Shown: one piece after another, positions 9,501 to 17,715 of the stretch | How the letters are laid out: every line of letters starts with the position of its first letter | Numbering within the stretch: the stretch's first letter is position 1 | NCBI RefSeq assembly: GCF_037055325.1 | Contig: NZ_CP146373.1 | Coordinates: forward strand, 496,001 to 560,000 | Direction of reading: 5' to 3' | Source of the DNA: Arachnia propionica | GTDB taxonomy: Bacteria > Actinomycetota > Actinomycetes > Propionibacteriales > Propionibacteriaceae | Length of the DNA: 64,000 bases | Notes under the pieces: generated by a model | What the model saw: only the letters and a program-made list of their open reading frames with translations | Database searches by the model: none | What the model was told of the DNA's origin: nothing | Position numbers and translations under genes: made by a program

Positions 9501-9623
9501 CGTACCCGCGCCGGCGACGATCACCTGTGGTTCGAGTGGTGCGCAGATGGAGTTCAGCTGTTCTGGGCTGAACGGGATTCCGAGTGCCTCGCACAGGTCG
9601 CCGGGGTCGTTCAGTGGTTTCAT
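6492..9623 (-). CDS. adnB: AdnB-like helicase-nuclease, ATPase and nuclease subunit
   Basis: A 1043-residue protein with an N-terminal UvrD-type superfamily 1 motor and a C-terminal RecB-type nuclease, the layout of the AdnAB break-resection enzyme of mycobacteria. Walker A is AGAGTGKTT at 37-45, motif II reads LLDEYQDTSSAQ, and helicase motifs DPNQAIYGWRGA and LLTVHRAKGLEW are present. The nuclease domain has LRGRIDAVFPS and ALVIDWKIG (catalytic Asp and Lys). There is no iron-sulfur cysteine cluster, matching AdnB rather than AdnA. The start ATG overlaps the adnA stop by four bases (ATGA). The frame remains open further upstream, but that part overlaps adnA and is not coding. It presumably initiates homologous recombination at double-strand ends. 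Confidence 0.92.
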   Translation of the reverse strand: MKPLNDPGDLCEALGIPFSPEQLNSICAPLEPQVIVAGAGTGKTTVMAARVVWLVGTGQVRAEQVLGLTFTRKAAAELGGRICHALERADLTSRDETEGGEMVLTYDAFAARLVREHGLRLGLEADARLLSGASRFRVAARAVAQHSSPLEHVSRLSPRQLPERILALDAALGSHLVTPTQVREFSLRARARFEKAPLWRGSPTKAVLEAQAAIDERLELLEFVETYRALKEKLGLVEFADQQAQAVKLARSFPVVGATLRKRFRVVLLDEYQDTSSAQAILLRALFSGADTASGRGFPVTAVGDPNQAIYGWRGAAASNILGFPTHFPGATGEPAKEFTLTINRRSGSRILEVGNALAEPLTRNRGGGVELRPGEGTPDGEVRVLCFDTLAEELDWLATDVTAQHAEGTAWRDIAVLTRRNDVLTSVWEHLREHDVPVEIVGIGGLLRLPEIAPVVATLKVLADPLANAEVAGLLTGERWRLGLADLAALARRARELVPGKNTKEPLSLPEELTELVSRTDPAREISLLDAVNDPGGAAISDEGRARLERFASELADLRRHLDEPVPELVRRVISRLGLEAEQLVRGDTSQLARFIAACSTYPDIDGDGSLAGLLAWLDAEEEHGDALERATPTAVDSVKLLTVHRAKGLEWHTVYLPALSEGVFPGTDRTGNWSTNSRLLPAPLRGDADSIPQLADYSKRGIDAYREELKQEHRLSEDRLAYVAATRAKRLLVVSAHAWAPGLKRIRGRSRYFEDAAALHEGSPKLSPPEENPRPTAARTAAWPIPITDRAAATAHAAALVRQAREVIVSGEDETGWVWGSGVASAAEQERIAAWDRDAAFLAEQLTRRTSRNLTLPAGLTATALMELRKNPAGFAERLARRMPREPKRSARLGERFHEWVMARFSLSPGFDELDFRVHAEEPGLERLKRAFEASQFANRTPLGIEVPFLLCWESLVLRGRIDAVFPSDDPAFDALVIDWKIGDADADPLQLAIYRQAWAEARGLEPERVATAFYHVLANRLEPVVASPELIRAATATITP

Positions 9624-12600
9624 TCCAAGCCTCCGGGGTTGATCGCCGGGCAGGAGAACCCGAACGCGCACCAGGCGCACTGCGGTCCCTCCCGGGCCTC
9701 GAAGATCCCCCTCTGGAGGATCTCGACCGCCTGTTCCAGTTTCTCGGTGAGCCAGGAGGGGCCCTCCGGCAGGACCGGTTGGAATTGCCGTTCCGGTAGT
9801 GCTCCGCCGTGCCGGAGCTGGAGCAGCGACGGCTCTGCCACCTCCCTGATTCCGGGCGCCCAGGAGTCGAACGCCCCGAGCCTGGCGGCCAGTTGATACA
9901 CCCCGAGCTGGGTGTGTTCGGCCACTTCGGCCCTGGTCGGGGGGCGGCGACCGGTCTTGAGGTCCACCACGGATAGTTTCCCGTCCTTCAGTTCCAGCCG
10001 ATCCACGGTGCCGCGCAGCAGGACCGGCACGTCCTTGATAACGATTGGGGCCTCGAAGTTCACCTCGACCCCGAGAAGCTCGTCGGGGTTTGTCTCGTTC
10101 CAGGCGTGAAACCGGGTTAGTGCCCGGCGCATCTGTTCCTTCTCGGCTGCCTCCATCCAGCGGGCCTCGAAACGGAGCCGGGGCCAAACTTCATCCAGGT
10201 CTCGGAGTATCTCCTCGAGTTCCATGGTCCCCCAGGCGGCTTGCTGGGCCAGCCGATGGACCACATCACCTACACTCGCTTGGGGGCCTCGGAGCCGGTC
10301 GGCGCCTCCCCTTCGCGAGAGGAACCACTGCCGTGGACAGGCCAGGAGCGCCTGCAGAGTGGAGCCGGTGATGACCAGTGGCCACGATGTCTTCCAGTCC
10401 GGGCAGGAGGGTTCCTTCACCCCCCACCAGTTCTCGGGGCGGGCCTCACGAAACGCGGGGAGAAAGCGCTGGTCGGTGATCTCACCAAGGTGAGCCAAGC
10501 GCAGCGCAGCCGCTCGCCGCATGGCCGGGGACTCAACAGGGTCGGCCGCTACCTGCCGCAGCTCAGCGATCAGGGATGCCGCCGTCTGCCGTTGCCCGGG
10601 CAGTCCCGCAACACGCACGGGGGGCACACCCAGCTCTCGGCAGAACCGCGATGGTTCCGCCGGTTCGGCCTCACTGGCTGCCGGAGCGCTGATGTGCAGT
10701 TGCTCCACCGCCCGGGAGCAGGCGACATAAAAGGATCGCCTCTCGGATGCGATCTGACCAGCGGTACTGGCCGCATCCAAGTGATCGGGGGCGAGACGGT
10801 CCGGGTCCAGCAGCAGGCCCCGCCAGCCAGTCTGCGGCCATGTTCCTTCACTGACCCCGATCACATACACCCTCCGCCAGGAACTACTGCGAGAGCGATG
10901 GGCTGTGAGAAGCCGTACACCACGTCCTTGGATAGAGAGTTCACGCCCGGTGTCAGCGGGGATCTCCTCGCGCATCACAGCTGCGCAGAAAGCGTCGGCA
11001 CCGTGATGCCCGGCGAGTTCTTGCCGGCGTCCTGCGAGTTCGAAAAGCTCAACGATGGCGTCCAGGTCCTGGTTGGCGCCACGCGACCCCGCCAAGGCGG
11101 CCTCCCGCAGCCTTTCGGGCCATCCCGTTCCATTCCAGATCGTCCACAACACCTCGGCCACCGGGCAGCCCCGGGTAAGTTGCCTGGCGGCCCTGCCGAG
11201 CAGGGAACCAAGCATCCGGACGCGTTCAGCCTCGGGACCAGGGAGGACTTCCAGCAGTTCCGGCTGGCCAAGACACTTCCCAAGCAGGTCGTGGGAGTCC
11301 AAGTCACCAAACCCGGTAGCCAATAGAGATCGGATCAGCGCACGCTGTCCCACCGCATCCAGTTCGCAGAGGGGACTGGCCAGCAGTCGGGTGACCGCCT
11401 CGCTCCCTAGATGTTCAAGGTTCGCTGCCCCCGTCAGCCCGGCCAAGAGGGTTTCCACTGCACGCTGGGAACCGAGAGCCAGTTCGTCACCGGCCACTTC
11501 GACAGGAATCCCACAGGCCGTCAGTTCGCGAGCCAGCGGGGCCAGTTGGCTGCGCCCGGATCGCACGATCACCGCGAGCTCGTGCCAGGCGCAGCCATCC
11601 ATCAGCACCGCGTCACGCAGCGCGGCAGCCAGATGGGCGGTTTCCGCTGCTGAATCGTCGTAGATGCTAGCCGTCACAAGCGACTCTTCACCTGGTGCAG
11701 GACTGACGGCGGGTGGGGCATCACCCGCGTCAAGCCGTTCCCGGATCCTGGCGAGCGCCTTCGCCACGGCTGGGCGGTTCCGGTGGCCGGTGACGAGTCC
11801 AAGGGTCTCGGCGCCAGGCAGCCTGCGCAGCAGGGTGATGCTGGCGGCGGAAGCACCGCGGAAAGAACCGAGCCTTTGCTGGGGGTCGCCGAAGACCAGC
11901 AGCGGAAGTCCGATTCGGGCCAGGTCCGCCAACAGATTCGCCGCCACCTGGTCGAGTTCTTGGGCATCGTCGACCAGCACCGCATCAAACCGCGAACGGC
12001 AGGCTTCTGCGACGGCAGTGTCAGCCAGAAGCAGGCGTGCCCGATGAACCAGTTCAGTGTAGTCAAGGGCACCGTCGAAATCGGCAATCGTCAAATAGGT
12101 CTCAAAGAAACGCCCGATCGCCTCGAAGGTCGGCTCCCCCTCGGCCAGTTGGATGACGCGCTCCGGATCGAGGCCGAGCTGGCGAGCTCGAGCCAGCACC
12201 TCACGCACTTGCCGGGCGAAAGCATGCGTCCGGGCGGCAGCGCGGACCTCTTCCGGCCAATACTGCTCCCCCACGCCCTCGAGCAGGTCCCGGAGCCTCT
12301 GTTCCTGTTCCGGCGCTCGGAGCAACCTGAGGTCCTGTTCAGAATCTCCCAGTTCTCGTAGCAGACCCAGGGCGAATCCATGGACGGTCGTCACGCGGGC
12401 TCCAACCTCGGCTCCCCCACGTCGCCAGATGATATCCCTCCTCAGTTCCTGGGCTGCCTGCCGGGACGCCGTCAAGATCACGAGTCTTTCTAGGGTGGCG
12501 CACTCCTCCAGACGACTGACCGCTGCGGCCGCCAAAGTTATGGTTTTCCCGGTTCCCGGCCCCCCAAGCACCACCCGGACTCCTTGATGCGACCCGGCAG

Positions 12601-12679
12601 CCATCTCCTGCTCGGCGTCCAGCACTGGCCTGCCAGGCAGGGCACCGGGCAGGAGGCGCCAGGCTCCGATGTCGTTCAT
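9620..12679 (-). CDS. adnA: AdnA-like helicase-nuclease subunit with iron-sulfur nuclease domain
   Basis: A 1019-residue partner of AdnB. The N-terminal SF1 domain has Walker A GGPGTGKT at 39-46, but motif II reads AVLVDDAQELD instead of the canonical DEXQD, in line with the weaker motor role reported for mycobacterial AdnA. Later helicase motifs such as VFGDPQQRLGSFRG are retained. The C-terminal RecB-like nuclease has LRGTVDRLELKDGKLSVVDL and KTGRRPPTR. Cysteines in LLACPRQWFL and the terminal CAWCAFGFSCP form the pattern that holds a 4Fe-4S cluster in AddB/AdnA nucleases. It is translationally coupled to adnB. The start ATG at 12679 follows a GGGGGTCAGG-type purine stretch. Confidence 0.92.
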   Translation of the reverse strand: MNDIGAWRLLPGALPGRPVLDAEQEMAAGSHQGVRVVLGGPGTGKTITLAAAAVSRLEECATLERLVILTASRQAAQELRRDIIWRRGGAEVGARVTTVHGFALGLLRELGDSEQDLRLLRAPEQEQRLRDLLEGVGEQYWPEEVRAAARTHAFARQVREVLARARQLGLDPERVIQLAEGEPTFEAIGRFFETYLTIADFDGALDYTELVHRARLLLADTAVAEACRSRFDAVLVDDAQELDQVAANLLADLARIGLPLLVFGDPQQRLGSFRGASAASITLLRRLPGAETLGLVTGHRNRPAVAKALARIRERLDAGDAPPAVSPAPGEESLVTASIYDDSAAETAHLAAALRDAVLMDGCAWHELAVIVRSGRSQLAPLARELTACGIPVEVAGDELALGSQRAVETLLAGLTGAANLEHLGSEAVTRLLASPLCELDAVGQRALIRSLLATGFGDLDSHDLLGKCLGQPELLEVLPGPEAERVRMLGSLLGRAARQLTRGCPVAEVLWTIWNGTGWPERLREAALAGSRGANQDLDAIVELFELAGRRQELAGHHGADAFCAAVMREEIPADTGRELSIQGRGVRLLTAHRSRSSSWRRVYVIGVSEGTWPQTGWRGLLLDPDRLAPDHLDAASTAGQIASERRSFYVACSRAVEQLHISAPAASEAEPAEPSRFCRELGVPPVRVAGLPGQRQTAASLIAELRQVAADPVESPAMRRAAALRLAHLGEITDQRFLPAFREARPENWWGVKEPSCPDWKTSWPLVITGSTLQALLACPRQWFLSRRGGADRLRGPQASVGDVVHRLAQQAAWGTMELEEILRDLDEVWPRLRFEARWMEAAEKEQMRRALTRFHAWNETNPDELLGVEVNFEAPIVIKDVPVLLRGTVDRLELKDGKLSVVDLKTGRRPPTRAEVAEHTQLGVYQLAARLGAFDSWAPGIREVAEPSLLQLRHGGALPERQFQPVLPEGPSWLTEKLEQAVEILQRGIFEAREGPQCAWCAFGFSCPAINPGGLE

Positions 12680-12776
12680 GAGTCAATGGAAGCATGCCTG
12701 ACCCCCAATCTGTGGAAGAGTGATCCCCTGGGGCCACCGCAAGGTGCGGTGGAGCAGTTTTTGCAGGAGAACAACT

Positions 12777-12983
12777 ATGGCTCTGGGAACCGTCAAATGG
12801 TTCAACCCCGACAAGGGTTTCGGTTTCATCGCTGTTGACGACAGCACTGGCGAGGATGTCTTCGTACACTACAAATCCATCGACATCCCAGGTTTCAGGA
12901 CGTTGAATGAGAATCAGCGCGTGGAGTTTGACATCATCCAAGGCCCGAAGGGCATGCAAGCGGACAACGTCCATCCACTCTGA
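12777..12983 (+). CDS. cspA: Cold-shock domain protein
   Basis: A 68-residue single cold-shock domain. Both RNA-binding motifs are visible, RNP1 as KGFGFIAV and RNP2 as DVFVHY, in a protein starting [15 protein letters not shown]. Such proteins act as RNA chaperones in the cytoplasm. The ATG at 12777 is chosen because it gives the canonical N-terminus and has GGAGAA upstream; a longer in-frame extension to 12720 has no homology. The gene is divergent from adnA. A GC-rich hairpin directly after the stop may end the transcript. Confidence 0.95.
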   Translation: MALGTVKWFNPDKGFGFIAVDDSTGEDVFVHYKSIDIPGFRTLNENQRVEFDIIQGPKGMQADNVHPL

Positions 12984-13003
12984 AGCTGCCCGTCAGGGCG
13001 GCT
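12984..13003 (+). terminator. Hairpin after the cold-shock gene
   Basis: AGCTGCCC and GGGCGGCT form an 8-bp stem with a GTCA loop, beginning at the base after the stop codon. There is no T-tract, so termination is only suggested. Confidence 0.4.
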
Positions 13004-13009
13004 CCGGGA

Positions 13010-13015
13010 TAGGAT
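13010..13015 (+). promoter_or_regulatory. Possible -10 element for the PP2C gene
   Basis: TAGGAT, about 30 nt before the GTG start, leaving room for a short leader with the purine-rich GAAGGCGAGG ribosome-binding region. Weak evidence; no clear -35. Confidence 0.3.
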
Positions 13016-13045
13016 GAGCCACACGACCAGCGAAGGCGAGGCCCA

Positions 13046-13855
13046 GTGACCATGCACCCGGAGGGAGCCCAGTTCCAAGGACGGAACCACTACACAGTGG
13101 TTCCGGCACCGTGGGTGGCTGGTTGCAGCGACATCGGGACCCGGCATCGCACCAACCAGGATGCATTGTGTGTAGCCGCCAGTTCACGTCCCACGAAACG
13201 GGCCGTTCTGGTTGTCTCTGATGGTGTGAGCACCGCGCTTGGGGCCGAGCACGCGTCCTTGGTGGCGGTCGAGGAGGCCTGCTCCGTCCTGATTCAGGCG
13301 GTGTCAGCTGATGGTGCGGCTGAGGCGGAATCCTTCAACTCCGCCTTCATGCAAGCTCACGAAGCGGTCTTGGCGGCAGGTGCCGATGATGAACCAGCGG
13401 CCTGCACCCTGGTGGCCGCCACTGTCGTCGACGGCTTGATTCGGGTCGGCAGCATCGGGGATTCCCGAGCCTACTGGTTCGGCGAAGACGGAGTGAGCTG
13501 GCAGCTAACCAAGGACGACTCCATGGCTCAGGCACGCATGATGCTCGGCGTGCCACGCGAGGAGGCAGAACGTTCTCTTCAAGCACACTCCATAACACGC
13601 TGGCTGGGTCGCAACGCCACGGATGTCAACCCCGCTTTGGTGGAGTTGCGTCCCGATTCCCCAGGCTGGGTGGTGGTATGTAGCGATGGTCTGTGGAACT
13701 ATGCCAGTTCTCCAGAAGACTTGGCGGTAGTGTTCGAGGAGGCCAAAAAGGTCAGCGGAAACCCGGTGGAACTGACAGAGTCGTTGGTGGCGTGGGCAAA
13801 TTCCTGCGGTGGCCGGGACAACATAACAGTCGCGTTGGCGTACTGCGGAGGTTGA
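13046..13855 (+). CDS. PP2C-type serine/threonine protein phosphatase
   Basis: A 269-residue metal-dependent phosphatase. Conserved motifs occur in order: SDIGTRHRTNQDALCV near the N-terminus, VLVVSDGVST with a metal-binding Asp, VGSIGDSRAYWF in the middle, VVCSDGLWNYA, and the final GGRDNITVAL. No membrane segment is seen, so it is cytoplasmic. It would reverse Ser/Thr phosphorylation, but no active kinase gene lies in this window. Start choice is between GTG 13046 and ATG 13052; the GTG is nearer the GGCGAGG purine run. DUF3107 follows after 20 nt. Confidence 0.92.
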   Translation: MTMHPEGAQFQGRNHYTVVPAPWVAGCSDIGTRHRTNQDALCVAASSRPTKRAVLVVSDGVSTALGAEHASLVAVEEACSVLIQAVSADGAAEAESFNSAFMQAHEAVLAAGADDEPAACTLVAATVVDGLIRVGSIGDSRAYWFGEDGVSWQLTKDDSMAQARMMLGVPREEAERSLQAHSITRWLGRNATDVNPALVELRPDSPGWVVVCSDGLWNYASSPEDLAVVFEEAKKVSGNPVELTESLVAWANSCGGRDNITVALAYCGG

Positions 13856-13862
13856 ACGCGGC

Positions 13863-13868
13863 TAAGGT
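13863..13868 (+). promoter_or_regulatory. -10 element of the DUF3107 gene
   Basis: TAAGGT, ending 7 nt before the ATG. Spacing fits a leaderless transcript, although AAGG in the same bases could also serve as a ribosome-binding site on a readthrough mRNA. Confidence 0.4.
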
Positions 13869-13875
13869 AGGCACC

Positions 13876-14100
13876 ATGGACGTCAGGATTGGAATCAGCG
13901 ACATCTCCCGCGAACTTCAGGTGCGCACCACAAGCAGTGCCGAGGAAGTCGCCGCGGCCCTAGATGAAGCGCTCACCAACAATTCGACCTTTGAATTGGC
14001 CGACGACAAGGGCCGCAGAGTCATCGTGCCCGTGGCGAAACTTGCCTACCTCGATCTGGGGCCCGCCGAGGGACGCCCCGTCGGTTTCGGCGCCCTCTGA
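13876..14100 (+). CDS. DUF3107 family protein
   Basis: A 74-residue protein that starts MDVRIGISDISRELQV and contains the family signature DDKGRRVIVPVAKLAYLDLG. The family is restricted to actinobacteria, and its mycobacterial member (TB9.4) lies close to an RNA helicase gene as here. Function unknown. The internal ATG at 13876 is preferred to an upstream extension, because the family begins at this point and the extension would lie inside the phosphatase gene. Confidence 0.9.
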   Translation: MDVRIGISDISRELQVRTTSSAEEVAAALDEALTNNSTFELADDKGRRVIVPVAKLAYLDLGPAEGRPVGFGAL

Positions 14101-14151
14101 CATCTCCGGCCCTGACCCAAACAGGGGCCGTCCAACAGTTAGGTATTCACC

Positions 14152-15591
14152 CTGAACGAGACAACCACATCCGAGACGTTTGCCGATCTCGGTATCCGCG
14201 AAGAAATTACCGCCTCGCTCGCCGATGCGGGAATAGTTACCCCGTTCCCGATCCAGGCGCTTGCCATTCCTTTGGCTCTCAGCGGTACCGACCTGATTGG
14301 CCAGGCACGCACCGGCACCGGGAAAACACTGGCATTCGGAAGTTCCTTGCTGCATCGGCTCCAGACCAGCGCCGATGAATCGGAGGAGCCCATCGCCCAC
14401 GGCTGTCCCCGGGCATTGGTCATCACCCCCACCCGGGAGCTCGCCCTCCAGGTGGCGCAGGATCTCGAACTGGCCGGCTCCAGGCTTCATACCCGGGTGC
14501 TGACCATCTACGGCGGTACCGGGTACGATGAACAGCTGACCGCCCTCAAGAAGGGGGTCGATGTGGCGGTTGGGACCCCTGGACGACTTCTGGATCTTGT
14601 CAATCGCCGCGCATTGGACCTGAGTCACATCGAGGTACTGGTGCTGGACGAGGCCGACGAAATGCTTGACCTCGGTTTCCTGCCCGACATCGAGAAACTG
14701 CTCGCAAAAACACCCCCTTCACGTCAGAGCCTCCTGTTCTCGGCGACGATGCCAGCTCCCATTCTCGCCCTGGCCCGGGCCACCCTGAACCGGCCGGTGA
14801 ACATTCGCGCCGAAGGCGCGGATGCCCAGGCGACCGTGCCAGACATCACCCAGTTTGTGTACCAGGCCCATGACTTGGACAAACCCGAGATTGTTGCCCG
14901 CATCGCCCAGGCTCGAGACGCCGACAAGGTGATGGTCTTCTGCCGCACAAAACGGGCCGCTCAGCGCTTGGCTGATGAACTACAGGAACGCGGTTTCCCG
15001 GCTGCAGCCATCCACGGCGACTTGAACCAGATCGCCAGAGAACGTTCCCTGAAAAAATTCAGGGCCGGAACCGTGCGTATCCTGGTGGCAACCGACGTCG
15101 CTGCCCGGGGAATTGACGTCACGGGCATCAGCCATGTCATCAACTACGAATGCCCCGACACCGATTCCACCTACGTCCACCGCATCGGCCGAACGGGCCG
15201 GGCGGGGCATACCGGTGTCGCGGTCACTTTGGTCGACTGGTCGGATGTGACTCGCTGGAAAGTCATAAACAAAACTCTCAACTTGGATTTCGACATCCCC
15301 GTCGAAACCTATTCTTCCTCCCCGCACCTGTACACGGACCTGAACGTTCCGGAAGGGACCAAAGGCCGTCTTCCCCGTTCCGCCCGGCCACAGCGCGAGA
15401 ACCGTTCCCCCAGAGAAACGACTTCCGAGGGCGGCACCCGGCGTCGCAGGCGTCGCCACTCCCCCACCGCTTCCCAAGGAGATCGTCCGCCCTCCGGCGG
15501 CGGTTCGGAGGAGAAAACCGCTTCCCGTCGCAGGCGACGGCGCCGCCGCGCCGGGATAGACGTGACCGAGTCCCGTAGGAACAAGGAGTAA
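14152..15591 (+). CDS. DEAD-box RNA helicase
   Basis: A cytoplasmic ATP-dependent RNA helicase of about 479 residues. Counting from 14152, the Q motif glutamine is at 35 (TPFPIQ), Walker A ARTGTGKT at 52-59, PTREL near 95, DEAD at 166-169, SAT at 197-199 and HRIGRTGR in the second RecA domain. The tail is rich in Arg with two runs of six to eight arginines, a likely RNA-binding extension. The start is a puzzle: the first ATG/GTG/TTG in frame is a TTG at 14272, which would cut off the Q motif. An in-frame stop lies at 14140, so the protein must begin between; CTG at 14152 is the best candidate, six bases after TAGGTA. Confidence 0.88.
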   Translation: MNETTTSETFADLGIREEITASLADAGIVTPFPIQALAIPLALSGTDLIGQARTGTGKTLAFGSSLLHRLQTSADESEEPIAHGCPRALVITPTRELALQVAQDLELAGSRLHTRVLTIYGGTGYDEQLTALKKGVDVAVGTPGRLLDLVNRRALDLSHIEVLVLDEADEMLDLGFLPDIEKLLAKTPPSRQSLLFSATMPAPILALARATLNRPVNIRAEGADAQATVPDITQFVYQAHDLDKPEIVARIAQARDADKVMVFCRTKRAAQRLADELQERGFPAAAIHGDLNQIARERSLKKFRAGTVRILVATDVAARGIDVTGISHVINYECPDTDSTYVHRIGRTGRAGHTGVAVTLVDWSDVTRWKVINKTLNLDFDIPVETYSSSPHLYTDLNVPEGTKGRLPRSARPQRENRSPRETTSEGGTRRRRRRHSPTASQGDRPPSGGGSEEKTASRRRRRRRRAGIDVTESRRNKE

Positions 15592-15686
15592 TCACTCGCC
15601 CGGGGCCGCGAGGTTGGAAAGAATCGGCTTTACCTCCCGGCCCTCGAACGGTCACACATACGGTCAGGCGGTCCAGGATTCGCGGC

Positions 15687-16772
15687 TCAGTAATCCATGC
15701 TCATGGTCTGCCGGACCTCTGCCAGGGTGGCTTCAGCGACGGCGTTGGCCCGTTCATTGCCGGCCCTGAGTACATCACGCAACATCCCGGGGTCGGCCAT
15801 CAGCTCGGATCGGCGTGTCCGGTGAGCGGCAAAATGGTCGTTCACGGCGGCCGTGGCGAGTTTCTTCAGACCGCCACCGCCACCATCACCGATCTCCTCG
15901 GCAATGTCCTCCGGGGTGCGGTCCAGGCACATCGCAGTAATGTTGACCAGGTTCGAGACTTCGGGTCGGTTCACGGGATCGTAGGTGATGTGGCGGTCCG
16001 AGTCAGTTACCGCGCGTTTGAGAAGTTTCGCGGTTTCGTCAGCGGTCATACCCAGCTCGATGGTGTTGCCACGCGATTTGCTCATCTTGTTCCCGTCCAG
16101 ACCAAGGATGGTGCCGCTACGGCTGAGCAAGGACTCGGGCTCCGGGAAAACAGGACGATCAGGATCGACACGCCCATAACGCTCGTCGAAACGCCTGGCG
16201 ATCACCCTGGTCTGTTCGATGTGCGGCAGCTGGTCCTTGCCAACGGGAACCAGATTTGCCTTGCAGAACAGGATGTCGGCGGCCTGGTGCACCGGGAAAG
16301 TCAGCATCAGCCCGGACATGGGCCTATTGGATGCTGCCAATTCGTCCTTGACGGTCGGATTGCGGCGCAGTTCCGCGTCAGTAACCAACGCAAGGAAAGG
16401 CAGCAGTAGCTGGTTCAAGGCGGTCACCGCCGAGTGGGTGAAGATGACTGTCCGTTCGGGATCAATCCCGGCGGCCACGTAGTCGGCCACCATGTTGTAG
16501 ACGTTGTCCTTCAGCTCGCCGACACCGTCGCGGTCATAGATCACCTGATAGTCAGCCACGATCAGGAAAGTCTCAATACCAGCTTCCTGCAACCGGACTC
16601 GGTTTTGGAGCGACCCAAAGTAATGCCCGATGTGCAGGCGCCCGGTGGGGCGGTCCCCCGTCAGCAGCCTGAACCTAGTCGGATTCGAGGCGATCTCAGC
16701 CTCAATCTCGTGACTGCGCTTCTCCGAGCGTTGTAGGGACTTCTCTGCTTCTGTGGTGGACTCGGACTCCAT
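15687..16772 (-). CDS. trpS: Tryptophanyl-tRNA synthetase
   Basis: A 361-residue class I synthetase that charges tRNA-Trp. The HIGH motif is exact at 47-50 within TGRLHIGHYFG, and KMSKS is at 229-233. Most bacterial TrpRS have HxGN/HxGH variants and are shorter at the N-terminus; here about 35 extra charged residues precede the catalytic core. The ATG at 16772 is seven bases downstream of a strong TAAAAT, implying a leaderless mRNA. The gene is convergent with the DEAD-box helicase, with 95 nt between that hold no clear terminator. Confidence 0.95.
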   Translation of the reverse strand: MESESTTEAEKSLQRSEKRSHEIEAEIASNPTRFRLLTGDRPTGRLHIGHYFGSLQNRVRLQEAGIETFLIVADYQVIYDRDGVGELKDNVYNMVADYVAAGIDPERTVIFTHSAVTALNQLLLPFLALVTDAELRRNPTVKDELAASNRPMSGLMLTFPVHQAADILFCKANLVPVGKDQLPHIEQTRVIARRFDERYGRVDPDRPVFPEPESLLSRSGTILGLDGNKMSKSRGNTIELGMTADETAKLLKRAVTDSDRHITYDPVNRPEVSNLVNITAMCLDRTPEDIAEEIGDGGGGGLKKLATAAVNDHFAAHRTRRSELMADPGMLRDVLRAGNERANAVAEATLAEVRQTMSMDY

Positions 16773-16779
16773 GCGCGCG

Positions 16780-16785
16780 ATTTTA
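16780..16785 (-). promoter_or_regulatory. -10 element of trpS
   Basis: TAAAAT on the minus strand, 7 nt before the ATG, with GTGACC 18 nt further upstream as a near-consensus -35. This is the best promoter of the leaderless type in the window. Confidence 0.6.
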
Positions 16786-16805
16786 TCGCTCAGAGATCAG
16801 GATGG

Positions 16806-17657
16806 TCACGCTGAACCGCCTCGCGCCCGGATCCGGGAGAGTATTTCGAGATAGGCCGATTTTCGAGTGGTGAAACAGCCCAGCTGGCGTTCGGGGCGGG
16901 CGGTTCCATGGTAGTCACTGGATCCTGTACGAAGCAGCCCCAGACGCGCACCCATCTCGAACAACAAAAGCCGCGTCTCACGATCGTGATCCTTGTGATC
17001 GGTTTCGATCCCGTCAAGTTCATGTTCCCTGACAAGTTGCTCGATGAACGGCGCACTGAGGGCCTCTCGGGTCATGGGAGCCCACGGATGAGCCAATACG
17101 GCCACTCCCCTCGCCATGTGCACCAAGTCGATCGCCCGCCCCACGTCAATGGAGTAGCGAGGGACGTATGCCGACCTCCCGGGAGCCAGGAAGGAGTCGA
17201 AGGCCTCCTGCCGGTTCGCCACCATCCCCTTGGCCACCAGCGCGTCTGCGACATGAGGACGTCCCACCGATGGAGCTCCTTTGGCCGTAGCCATGACCTC
17301 GTCGATACTCACGGGATACCCGAGCTCCGTCAGCCTTCGACACATCTCGGGAAGCCGTTGGGTCCTGCCAACCCTGACCCGGGCGAGCTCCTCGTTCAAC
17401 AAGCGGTTCCACACATCGCAGCCGTAGCCGAGAAGATGTACCGCCCGACCGTCGTGCTGACAGGAGATTTCGATACCAGGGAGCACCTTGACCCCGATTC
17501 GTTTTCCTGCCTCCGCGGCCTCGGCGACCCCGTCGAAGGTGTCGTGGTCCGTCAGCGCGATCACATCCAGACCAGCCTGGAGCGCCTTCATCACGAGCAT
17601 CGTGGGAGTGTCTGTACCATCACTGACTCGTGAATGGGTGTGCAGGTCGATCCTCAT
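16806..17657 (-). CDS. PHP-domain phosphoesterase
   Basis: A 283-residue protein of the PHP family in the group of 3',5'-nucleoside bisphosphate phosphatases and RNase AM. Metal ligands are seen in MRIDLHTHSRVSDG at the N-terminus, ALTDHDTFDG near 35-45, and later AHPWAP and the terminal SSDYHG. It likely hydrolyses small phosphorylated nucleotides or 5' RNA ends; the precise substrate cannot be told from sequence. It lies 33 nt upstream of trpS on the same strand. The ATG is six bases from TAACAT, so it probably has its own leaderless promoter. Confidence 0.88.
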   Translation of the reverse strand: MRIDLHTHSRVSDGTDTPTMLVMKALQAGLDVIALTDHDTFDGVAEAAEAGKRIGVKVLPGIEISCQHDGRAVHLLGYGCDVWNRLLNEELARVRVGRTQRLPEMCRRLTELGYPVSIDEVMATAKGAPSVGRPHVADALVAKGMVANRQEAFDSFLAPGRSAYVPRYSIDVGRAIDLVHMARGVAVLAHPWAPMTREALSAPFIEQLVREHELDGIETDHKDHDRETRLLLFEMGARLGLLRTGSSDYHGTARPERQLGCFTTRKSAYLEILSRIRARGGSA

Positions 17658-17663
17658 GCCCTC

Positions 17664-17669
17664 ATGTTA
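17664..17669 (-). promoter_or_regulatory. -10 element of the PHP phosphoesterase gene
   Basis: TAACAT on the minus strand, 6 nt before the ATG. It shares a 71-nt divergent intergenic region with the DUF2505 promoter. Confidence 0.5.
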
Positions 17670-17715
17670 TCGGTCCATCCTCGGAACCCCTTGGTTACAG
17701 GCTCGACGTCACCGC

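Noticed and set aside
9624-10187. N-terminal extension of adnB by 188 codons
   Set aside because: The extension lies within adnA and is Gly/Arg/Pro-rich; homology begins at the ATG overlapping the adnA stop.
16806-17657. PHP domain as a DNA polymerase III or histidinol phosphatase gene
   Set aside because: Too short for a polymerase, and no histidine genes nearby; the N-terminal pattern fits the small nucleotide phosphatase group.
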